NCBI RefSeq assembly: GCF_030070105.1
Contig: NZ_JASJOO010000003.1
Location: 543,155-607,154 of the forward strand
DNA length: 64,000 bases
From: Bermanella sp. WJH001
Lineage (GTDB): Bacteria; Pseudomonadota; Gammaproteobacteria; Pseudomonadales; Oceanobacteraceae
Direction: 5' to 3'
The first letter of the stretch is position 1; every line of letters starts with the position of its first letter. Positions 54,124 to 61,002 of this stretch are shown here, in pieces. The notes under the pieces were generated by a model, which worked only from the letters and a program-made list of their open reading frames with translations, did no database searches and was not told the DNA's origin. The position numbers and the translations under genes are program-made.

Positions 54124-54171
54124 TGTGTCCCTATGTTATCCAAGGTGTTATCCACAGAAACTGTGCACAAG
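54124..54171. repeat. 48-bp DnaA-box unit, copy 3
   Basis: It opens TGTGTCCC. TTATCCAAG is at 54136, perfect TTATCCACA at 54148, then GAAAC and inverted TGTGCACAA at 54162. It lies 57 nt from the stop of the enoyl-CoA hydratase gene. Confidence 0.8.
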
Positions 54172-54227
54172 TGGCCAAATCTAAGTGCTTAATCAACGCA
54201 GGCCACTTGTTTTTTATACTAAAGAGA

Positions 54228-54983
54228 TTAGAACTTAGAAAAGTCCGGCGCACGTTTTTGAGCAAACGCTGCCAATGCTTCTTTGCACTCGTCGCCTTGC
54301 ACCATGGCACACAACTGTTTGATCTCGTCGGTAACGACTTTATCCAACTCGTTCACATAGTCGTGTTTCAGCATGGCTTTAGCATTACGAACCGCCGCCG
54401 GTGGTTTCGCCGCCAACGTTTTCGCCACGTTAGTAGCTTGTTCTAATGTTTCTTCTACACTGCTTACTTTATTCACAAGACCCACATGTAAGGCTTTTTG
54501 TGCATCAAAAAAGTCACCTAAAATTAATAACTCTGACGCTAAAGCGTTACCCATGAAACGTGGAAACAACAAGCTAGAACCACCTTCTGGGCACAAACCT
54601 AAATCCACAAACGGCATTTTAAAACGAACGTCATCTGCCGCTACAACGTAATCACAATGGGCCAGCATGGTTGTGCCAATACCAATTGCCAAGCCATTTA
54701 CCGCTGCCACAACAGGCTTTGGATAACGAGCCAGTGCTAATAAGAATTTTAATACCGGTGGCTCAGCAAGCGTCGACATGGACATAAACGCGGCCATATC
54801 ATTACCACTGGTGAAATTACCACCTTCACCTTTAAATAAAACAACACGTACATCTTTGTTATCTGCGCTGTCTAATAAGGCTTGTTCGGCTGCGCTGTAC
54901 ATTTCGTTAGTGATGGCGTTTTTCTTATCTGCGCGATCAAAACTAATGGTTAAAACGCGATTATCAATAGACGTCGAAATCAT
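54228..54983 (-). CDS. Enoyl-CoA hydratase/isomerase family protein
   Basis: A 251-aa crotonase-fold protein. The oxyanion-hole region is G-N-F-T-S-G-N-D-M-A-A-F (about 51-62), then VAAVNGLAIGIGTTMLAHCD (about 93-112) and FVDLGLCPEGGSSLLFPRF. The catalytic Glu is probably that in C-P-E-G-G. The exact substrate, fatty acid or other acyl-CoA, is not clear. Confidence 0.9.
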   Translation of the reverse strand: MISTSIDNRVLTISFDRADKKNAITNEMYSAAEQALLDSADNKDVRVVLFKGEGGNFTSGNDMAAFMSMSTLAEPPVLKFLLALARYPKPVVAAVNGLAIGIGTTMLAHCDYVVAADDVRFKMPFVDLGLCPEGGSSLLFPRFMGNALASELLILGDFFDAQKALHVGLVNKVSSVEETLEQATNVAKTLAAKPPAAVRNAKAMLKHDYVNELDKVVTDEIKQLCAMVQGDECKEALAAFAQKRAPDFSKF

Positions 54984-55069
54984 GTGGTTACCCTGTAGTA
55001 AAATTAAATCGAAACATTTAACGAAGCGGCAGTTTAACGCTAAAGCCTGATCAATATCAGCAAAACAGC

Positions 55070-55103
55070 CTGAAAAATAATTGAATCTGCCGTATCATAC
55101 GGC
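55070..55103 (+). promoter_or_regulatory. hemC promoter with overlapping palindrome
   Basis: CTGAAA (55070-55075) and TATCAT (55093-55098) fit -35 and -10 elements at 17-nt spacing, 32 nt before the hemC ATG. The -10 lies inside the palindrome GCCGTAT-C-ATACGGC (55089-55103), which could be an operator. Confidence 0.45.
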
Positions 55104-55129
55104 CAATTTTCACTCATTCTGAGGCCATT

Positions 55130-56089
55130 ATGTCTGCCACTTCTTCTGCCAAGATCACAAAGCCACTGCGTATCGCTACCCGTAAAAGTAAACTGGCCCT
55201 ATGGCAGGCAGAATTTGTAAAGGCCGAGTTACAACGTTTTCACCCTGAATTAGAAGTGGAACTAGTCACCTTCACCACTCAAGGTGACATCATTCTCGAT
55301 ACCCCGCTGGCGAAAATTGGCGGTAAAGGTTTATTCGTTAAAGAATTAGAAGCGGCCATGTTAGATGGGCGCGCTGACATTGCGGTGCACAGCATGAAAG
55401 ATGTGCCGATGGAATTTCCTGAAGGTTTAGGTTTAAGTGTGATTTGTGAGCGTGAAAATCCAACCGATGCGTTTGTGTCTAATCACTACAAAACCCTTAT
55501 GGATTTACCACAAGGAGCCCATGTGGGCACCTCAAGCTTACGTCGCCAATGCCAGATTTTAGCGGCTCGTCCTGATTTGAAAATCAGCAGCCTGCGCGGC
55601 AATGTGCAAACCCGTTTGGGCAAGCTGGATGCAGGGGAGTTTGATGCCATCATCCTCGCCAGTGCCGGTTTAATTCGTCTTGAATTACAAGAGCGTATTG
55701 CGGACTTTATTAGCGATGACATCAGTCTGCCTGCCGGTGGCCAAGGCGCAGTAGGCATCGAATGTCGTACTGATGATCAAGCCACGCACGATTTATTAGC
55801 CCCACTGCACCATCAACACAGTGCTTACCGCGTGACCGCTGAGCGCGCGTTGAATCGTCGCCTAGAAGGCGGTTGCCAGGTACCTATCGCTTGTTACGCC
55901 ACCCTGAACGGTGATCAGCTTTTCTTAAGAGGTTTAGTGGGCAGTGAAGATGGTCAGACCATCATCCGCACTGAGATCAACGGCCATGTTGATGATGCAG
56001 AAACATTGGGTATTCAAGCGGCCGAAAACTTACTTGCCAAAGGTGCAGGTAAAATTTTAGCCGATGTTTATGGCCGTGAAATCAACTAA
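55130..56089 (+). CDS. hemC: HemC, porphobilinogen deaminase
   Basis: A 319-aa enzyme that condenses four porphobilinogens to hydroxymethylbilane. Visible are [15 protein letters not shown] at the N-terminus, the catalytic region [12 protein letters not shown] (Asp near 95), [10 protein letters not shown], and the dipyrromethane-cofactor Cys in [10 protein letters not shown] (about 245). GAGG precedes the ATG. It is the first gene of the hem run. Confidence 0.96.
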   Translation: MSATSSAKITKPLRIATRKSKLALWQAEFVKAELQRFHPELEVELVTFTTQGDIILDTPLAKIGGKGLFVKELEAAMLDGRADIAVHSMKDVPMEFPEGLGLSVICERENPTDAFVSNHYKTLMDLPQGAHVGTSSLRRQCQILAARPDLKISSLRGNVQTRLGKLDAGEFDAIILASAGLIRLELQERIADFISDDISLPAGGQGAVGIECRTDDQATHDLLAPLHHQHSAYRVTAERALNRRLEGGCQVPIACYATLNGDQLFLRGLVGSEDGQTIIRTEINGHVDDAETLGIQAAENLLAKGAGKILADVYGREIN

Positions 56090-56091
56090 GT

Positions 56092-56862
56092 GTGCCTGTG
56101 AATAAGTCAATCTTAATCACCCGCCCTCAAGGCCAAGCAGACGAACTCATTGGCGCACTGACACAAGCCAACTGGCATTGTGTGCACCAACCCTTGTTGC
56201 GAATTTGCCCGTTTAACGAACAACACGGGGCACCTTTTCATGCAATGAAGCAGCACATCATGAATTTGGATATTTATGATGTGGTGATCTCTGTGAGCGG
56301 CAATGCCTCTAGTTTGGCAGTGGATTTAATTGATCAATATTGGCCACAGATGCCCGTAGGAATTGACTGGTATGCCGTTGGGCCAAGTAGCGCACAAGCA
56401 TTTCAAAGCTTAGGCATAGACATGCAGCTACCACAGCACAATCACAGTGAAGGTTTACTGGAACTTGATGGACTCAATCAAGATTTGACGCAAAAGAAAG
56501 TCCTTATTTTTCGAGGCGTAGGAGGGCGCGAACATCTCGCCGACACACTTAAGCTGCGTGGTGCACAAGTGCATTATTGCGAACTGTATCAACGGGAACC
56601 AATAAACTTTGCTCAAGGGGAGTTAGCCTCCCTACTCAGCCAAGAGCAAATCCACTATGCTCTGCTAACCAGTGGTGAAATGTTGCATCAATTAGCCACC
56701 CAATTAACCGATTCGCAAAAGCAAAACGTGCATGTCATCGTCCCCAGTGAGCGCATCGCCAACATGGCGCCAGGGTTAAACATTCAACGCATTCACGTTT
56801 GCCCCAAAATAAATGCACAAGGGTTGCTAGACTGTTTAACTAAGATAACGCACTCTAGCTAA
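56092..56862 (+). CDS. hemD: HemD, uroporphyrinogen-III synthase
   Basis: A 256-aa protein, 2 nt after hemC. The start is GTG at 56092 (MPVNKSILITRPQGQA); another GTG two codons on is possible. Characteristic parts are SILITRPQGQADELIGAL at the N-terminus, YAVGPSSAQAFQSLG, and VLIFRGVGGREHLADTL. It closes hydroxymethylbilane with inversion of ring D. Low conservation is normal for this family. Confidence 0.93.
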   Translation: MPVNKSILITRPQGQADELIGALTQANWHCVHQPLLRICPFNEQHGAPFHAMKQHIMNLDIYDVVISVSGNASSLAVDLIDQYWPQMPVGIDWYAVGPSSAQAFQSLGIDMQLPQHNHSEGLLELDGLNQDLTQKKVLIFRGVGGREHLADTLKLRGAQVHYCELYQREPINFAQGELASLLSQEQIHYALLTSGEMLHQLATQLTDSQKQNVHVIVPSERIANMAPGLNIQRIHVCPKINAQGLLDCLTKITHSS

Positions 56863-56894
56863 CTAACCGCAGGCAATAGCAAAGGATTCATCTT

Positions 56895-58022
56895 GTGAGT
56901 GATCAGCAGCCAAATAACAGCAACAACAAAGCTCTGCCAAATAAAAACAACACCAGCAAAGCAACCAACACCCCTTGGTTCGTATTGGTCGCGGTACTGA
57001 TTATTGCTGCTCTGGTTTTTGCTCAATATCGCATTGAAATTCTGCTGCGCAACCAAAGTGCCCTAGAACAACAACTGCAAAGCGTCACCCAGCAAAGCCA
57101 ACAACAAGCCATTGAAAATGGCAAGCAATTATCACAGTACGAACAAAGCCAAAAAGCCCTCACCGAAATGCAGGGCCAACTGGCCTTTATGCAGCACACA
57201 CTGAATCAAATTCCCGGCGCTCGTTTAGACGATTGGAAATTAGCCGAAACCGAGTACCTATTACGTCTAGCCAATCAGCGTGTGTATTTACAAAACGAAT
57301 TCAAAGGTGCCCACGGTTTATTTGATGCAGCAAACCAAGTTTTAGCCAGCCTTGATGACCCTGCTCTATTGGTCGTGCGAGAGCAAATCGCCAAAGAAAT
57401 GCTATTGCTAGGCCAGCACAGTCAATTAGATCGCCAAGGCATTTACAGTGAATTGCAGGCACTTAAAGCGTTGATTCACGATAGCATTCAACCTCCCAAT
57501 GAATTTACCGACGCCACCGCATCAAACACAACTGGCGCAACTGAACCAGACATGGGGTTATGGCAGCAGCTGTTGTCTTTGGTGAGCATTCGTCATCGTG
57601 AGGAGGCCTTCAGCGCGCCATTAAGCGCCAGCCAATATCAATTACTTGAGCACAACCTAAACTTGATGCTTGAGCAAGCACAATGGGCACTTCTTAAAGC
57701 CGACAACACCACCTACCAAAATAGTTTAATCAGCGCTCAAGAATGGATTAGCAAAAATATCCGCCACAGCAACGCCAATGTGGTGTTAAAAAACATCACC
57801 GCCCTCAGTAAAATTGATGTTACACAAACCGCGCCTCAAGTAAGCGAATCATTACGTCTACTGCGTCAATTATTACAAGATCGCACCTATGCACCCAGCA
57901 GCATTCAAAGCAAAGACAAAACCAATGCTGATGACAGCGCTAAACCCAACAAAACCGAAACCAAACCTGCCCCATTAAAAGACGCGCCACAACTAGATAC
58001 CAATAAAGAGGAGAAAGCTTAA
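56895..58022 (+). CDS. hemX: HemX-like membrane protein
   Basis: A 375-aa bitopic protein starting at GTG 56895 (AAGGATT upstream). A Gln/Asn/Lys-rich cytoplasmic tail precedes one membrane helix (about 32-49), then a Gln-rich coiled coil. LDDWKLAETEYLLRLANQRV (about 115) is the HemX signature. The C-terminus is Lys/Pro-rich. The biochemical role is not established. It overlaps hemY by one base. Confidence 0.92.
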   Translation: MSDQQPNNSNNKALPNKNNTSKATNTPWFVLVAVLIIAALVFAQYRIEILLRNQSALEQQLQSVTQQSQQQAIENGKQLSQYEQSQKALTEMQGQLAFMQHTLNQIPGARLDDWKLAETEYLLRLANQRVYLQNEFKGAHGLFDAANQVLASLDDPALLVVREQIAKEMLLLGQHSQLDRQGIYSELQALKALIHDSIQPPNEFTDATASNTTGATEPDMGLWQQLLSLVSIRHREEAFSAPLSASQYQLLEHNLNLMLEQAQWALLKADNTTYQNSLISAQEWISKNIRHSNANVVLKNITALSKIDVTQTAPQVSESLRLLRQLLQDRTYAPSSIQSKDKTNADDSAKPNKTETKPAPLKDAPQLDTNKEEKA

Positions 58023-59245
58023 TGAGCAAACGCTTACTCCTCATTATTTTACTATTGCTAGGCGGCACCTTACTTGGGCATTACATGCTGCAAGGCAGTG
58101 GTTATGTATTGGTTAGTTTCCAAAATTGGGTACTTGAAACCAGCTTATGGGTCTTTCTCATCATCTTAGCGGGTAGTGTATTCACTATTTATGCTGCCAT
58201 TCATATTGTAATAACCATCATGGGCGGCCCAAGCTTATTAAAGAATTGGCATGAAAAACGTGGCATCAATACCGCCATCGGTAAAACCGTAAGAGGTTTA
58301 ATTTATTTAGCCGAAGGTAATTTTAAACAAAGCGAAAAGTTATTAATGGCAGGTGCCCACGGTAAAGGCAAAATCATCAATTATTTAGCTGCCGCCCGCG
58401 CCGCACAAATGGCAGGTAACTTTGAGCGCAGTGATGAACTTATGGCCCAAGCGGTTAAAAGCACAAAAGGGGCTGAATTAGCGGTCGGTTTACAACAGGC
58501 ACAACTGCAATTAGAACGCGAACAATTTGAACAATGTTTAGCAACCTGTTTACGTTTACAAAAACAATTTCCTAAGCACCAGTACGTTAATAAAATGCTA
58601 CTCAAAGCTCACATGGCCCTAGAAGATTGGCAAGCGGTTATTGAGCTATTACCAAGCCTTAACAAACATAAATTATTGCCCAATAAGAAATTTCAAAAGC
58701 TTGAAGTGGAAGCCTACGGCAAATTAATTGAACACATGATTCGCTCGCGTAACACTGCCAGCAAAGACCCAAAAGCACTACTGGATGTATGGAAAAATAT
58801 TCCAACTCGTACCATCAAAGAAATGGACTTTTTGCCGTTAGCCCACGCGTTTATTGAGCACTTAATTCACCTTGGTGCACAGCAAGAAGCTGAAGCCCAA
58901 CTACGTTATTTGTTACAACATCACTTCAGTGATGAACTTATGAGTTTATATGGCTGGGTGAAAGGCAAAGATGTAAAACGCCAATTACTATTTGCACAAG
59001 ATCAATTAAAGCAGCGCCCTAACGATGCCGTATTGTTATTGTCATTAGGGCGCATTGCCTTGATGAATGAACTATTCGACGATGCACAAGCGTATTTAGA
59101 AGCAAGCCTCGCACAAGAAAACAGTGCCGAAGTGCGCAGTGAATTAAGCCGCTTATATCTAGCTAATAATGAAAATGAAAAAGCCATTGCCATGTTAAGA
59201 CAAGGTTTGGGTTTGGACTTACCAGACTTACCACTGCCACATTAA
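58022..59245 (+). CDS. hemY: HemY-like inner-membrane TPR protein
   Basis: A 407-aa protein with two N-terminal membrane helices (about 4-25 and 41-65), followed by TPR-like helical repeats (YLAEGNFKQSEKLL, YLAAARAAQMAGNFERSDEL, DDAQAYLEASLAQ). This is the proteobacterial HemY found next to hemX, not the protoporphyrinogen oxidase of the same name. Its precise function is unknown. Confidence 0.92.
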   Translation: MSKRLLLIILLLLGGTLLGHYMLQGSGYVLVSFQNWVLETSLWVFLIILAGSVFTIYAAIHIVITIMGGPSLLKNWHEKRGINTAIGKTVRGLIYLAEGNFKQSEKLLMAGAHGKGKIINYLAAARAAQMAGNFERSDELMAQAVKSTKGAELAVGLQQAQLQLEREQFEQCLATCLRLQKQFPKHQYVNKMLLKAHMALEDWQAVIELLPSLNKHKLLPNKKFQKLEVEAYGKLIEHMIRSRNTASKDPKALLDVWKNIPTRTIKEMDFLPLAHAFIEHLIHLGAQQEAEAQLRYLLQHHFSDELMSLYGWVKGKDVKRQLLFAQDQLKQRPNDAVLLLSLGRIALMNELFDDAQAYLEASLAQENSAEVRSELSRLYLANNENEKAIAMLRQGLGLDLPDLPLPH

Positions 59246-59313
59246 AACGCCTATGATCTCGCCCCAAGCCTTTAACTAAAAATCGGGCGCGGGGCACCCT
59301 CCTACATAGTTTT

Positions 59314-59484
59314 TTAATCTTTTTTCGAAATTGTTACTTCTAAATTTTTGGTATTACCCACATACCACTTTTGCACATATAACGAACCGATAATCGGTGG
59401 CTGGCCATCTTCTGGCACTTCCTTATAACGCACACTGTTTTTGGTTTCTTTTTCAAATTCAAATTTTACGATTTTGTCGCTCAT
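59314..59484 (-). CDS. Small 56-aa conserved-looking protein
   Basis: A 56-aa frame, ATG at 59484 with AGGTG 5 nt upstream, stop at 59314. The sequence (MSDKIVKFEFEKETKNSVRY, then PPIIGSLYVQKWYVGN, ending TISKKD) alternates charged and hydrophobic residues, as in a small beta-sheet protein. It sits alone in a 427-nt gap between convergent neighbours hemY and the VF530 gene. I do not recognise the family. The good ribosome site and composition argue that it is a real gene. Confidence 0.72.
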   Translation of the reverse strand: MSDKIVKFEFEKETKNSVRYKEVPEDGQPPIIGSLYVQKWYVGNTKNLEVTISKKD

Positions 59485-59672
59485 GGGGCACCTATGCTGA
59501 TGATCGTTTTTAATGAATGCAGATTAAGCCAGTGGGTTAACAATGTCATTACCCCAATGACCTTATGTAAAAACTCGCAAAACCACTGCTTTAAGCAATT
59601 CTCGTAAAAATCAGGTGTGCTGCTATATTTTAGGTATAATCGCGCCATTTACTGCTTTTACTGGATTCTGCC

Positions 59673-60182
59673 ATGTCTGATGATGTTAATTTTAAAAATA
59701 ACCCGCTACACGGGGTGAGCCTTAAGAACCTATTAATTGAGATTGTTGACCATTACAGCTTTGAGATTCTATTTGCCTATTTGAACATCAACTGCTTCAA
59801 AACCAACCCAAGCATTGAATCCAGTGTGAAGTTTTTAAAGAAAACCGATTGGGCTCGTGAAAAAGTCGAATCATTCTATATGTATGAATATAAAAATCTG
59901 CCTAAACCATCATCCACTCAATTTAAAATCTCTCCACGGGATCGCATTGTGCCTGAACACCACCAAGTGGGTGAGCCAGCTGAATTATCACTCGAAGACG
60001 CCGAACGTCTACGAGTGAAGCGTGCAAAAAAAGCCGCCGAATTTAATCAAGGGGGTTTTGGTAAACGTGGTAACTCAAATAAAAGTTTTACCCCACGCAG
60101 CCATAGTGAAACACCTAAACCAAAACCTGCAAAAACCGATGCTTCAACCAGTTCGAATCCTTGGGGAAATTGGGAAAAATAA
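59673..60182 (+). CDS. VF530-family DNA-binding protein with long basic tail
   Basis: A 169-aa protein. Residues about 8-75 ([20 protein letters not shown], then [26 protein letters not shown]) match the VF530/DUF2132 fold, which is usually about 70-80 aa. The C-terminal 90 residues are an extra Lys/Arg/Ser/Pro-rich tail ([12 protein letters not shown], then [10 protein letters not shown]) ending in NPWGNWEK. The tail suggests nucleic-acid binding. The function of VF530 proteins is not known. Confidence 0.85.
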   Translation: MSDDVNFKNNPLHGVSLKNLLIEIVDHYSFEILFAYLNINCFKTNPSIESSVKFLKKTDWAREKVESFYMYEYKNLPKPSSTQFKISPRDRIVPEHHQVGEPAELSLEDAERLRVKRAKKAAEFNQGGFGKRGNSNKSFTPRSHSETPKPKPAKTDASTSSNPWGNWEK

Positions 60183-60206
60183 TTTTTAGCTCAAAGCTGC
60201 AATGGG

Positions 60207-60224
60207 CTCCTGCCTTCGCAGGAG
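60207..60224. repeat. Short intergenic palindrome (CTCCTGC type)
   Basis: CTCCTGC, loop CTTC, GCAGGAG: a 7-bp stem. Similar palindromes recur between genes in other gammaproteobacteria. It is the first of several repeats in the 323-nt gap from 60183 to 60505. Confidence 0.55.
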
Positions 60225-60272
60225 AGACGGCGAGGGCTAATTCAAATATCGAAGCAACATCAATCGTCATCA

Positions 60273-60327
60273 GTAGGGCGGGCACTGCCCGCCAGCAATC
60301 ACTTTTGTCAGGCAGTGCCTGACCTAG
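60273..60327. repeat. REPIN-like inverted pair of REP palindromes
   Basis: Copy A reads GTAGG then GGCGGGCA-C-TGCCCGCC (60277-60293) on the plus strand. Copy B reads GTCAGGCA-G-TGCCTGAC then CTAG (60307-60327), that is, the same pattern on the minus strand. The two head-to-head copies are 13 nt apart, the layout of a REPIN. Confidence 0.65.
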
Positions 60328-60402
60328 ATGGCTAAAAATTAGGATCGCCCTTGGCAGGAAGATCGTAAATTTTATTCAACTATCCTCGCCACACCCATCA
60401 TC

Positions 60403-60427
60403 ATCCCCGAATGCTTTTATGGGGGAT
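60403..60427. repeat. Short ATCCCC/GGGGAT intergenic palindrome
   Basis: ATCCCC (60403-60408) and GGGGAT (60422-60427) flank a 13-nt loop that contains ATGCTTTTAT. Similar GAATGCTTTTAT repeats are common between genes in marine gammaproteobacteria. Confidence 0.45.
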
Positions 60428-60463
60428 CCATCGGTGATTTTGGGGCAGGCAGCATCAGTTTAC

Positions 60464-60484
60464 GTCAGGCAATGCCTGACCTAC
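60464..60484. repeat. Third REP-like palindrome
   Basis: GTCAGGCA-A-TGCCTGAC (60464-60480) followed by CTAC, minus orientation like copy B at 60307. It is an extra, single copy 26 nt downstream of the thioesterase stop. Confidence 0.65.
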
Positions 60485-60505
60485 TTCACATAATAAGTAG
60501 GTATG

Positions 60506-60967
60506 TTATCCACACATATATGTGCCAGTACCCACGGCAATTAATTCATCTTCTTCGTTTTTAAATTCCATACGTGTGACCGCCACTTTTGAGCCAATAC
60601 GTAAAATAGAGGCGCTTGCAAAAAACTCTTTGCCTTTACCTGGGCGCAGGTAATCCACGCGCATATCAATGGTGCCCAGTTTTGCTAGGCTTTTAGCGCG
60701 CTCTTCTTGGGGTAAATCTAAACGCTGTTTATAAGCTCCCACCAAGGCAGCAGTGCCGCCAGCCACATCTAACGCACTGGCGATCACACCACCATGTAAA
60801 ATGCCTTGCAGCCAGTTACCCACCAGCTCTTTGCGCATATTGATTTTGAAGATAGCCACATCAGCATCGAACTTGTGAACTTCTAAGCCGATGTGTTGAT
60901 TGAAGGGGATTTGATTCATGAAATTAAGGGCTAGATTCAGTTCGGTTTCGGTAAATTCTGTTTTCAT
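60506..60967 (-). CDS. PaaI/YigI-like hot-dog thioesterase
   Basis: A 153-aa hot-dog fold protein. The signature is L-H-G-G-V-I-A-S-A-L-D-V-A-G-G (about 57-71), with FMNQIPFNQHIGLEVH before and MRVDYLRPGKGKEF after. Such enzymes hydrolyse acyl-CoA thioesters; the substrate is not known. It lies 35 nt after the membrane-reductase gene, in the same direction. Confidence 0.88.
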   Translation of the reverse strand: MKTEFTETELNLALNFMNQIPFNQHIGLEVHKFDADVAIFKINMRKELVGNWLQGILHGGVIASALDVAGGTAALVGAYKQRLDLPQEERAKSLAKLGTIDMRVDYLRPGKGKEFFASASILRIGSKVAVTRMEFKNEEDELIAVGTGTYMCG

Positions 60968-61002
60968 GTTCTAACCCTTATTTAACAAATATAAATTAGC
61001 GA

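Larger units (their letters stand above)
53787..54227. other. DnaA-box cluster region (candidate origin-like or DnaA-titration site)
   Basis: A 441-nt intergenic region with three spaced 48-bp units, each with a perfect TTATCCACA box and flanking weaker boxes in fixed register (offsets 12, 24 and 38). It totals at least ten box-like 9-mers. AT-rich stretches lie between units 2 and 3 (about 54036-54100). No GATC site was seen, unlike enterobacterial oriC. dnaA, gyrB, mnmG and parB are not nearby, so a datA-like titration site or a regulatory locus is as likely as the main origin. No protein-coding gene longer than a shadow is seen here. Confidence 0.6.
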
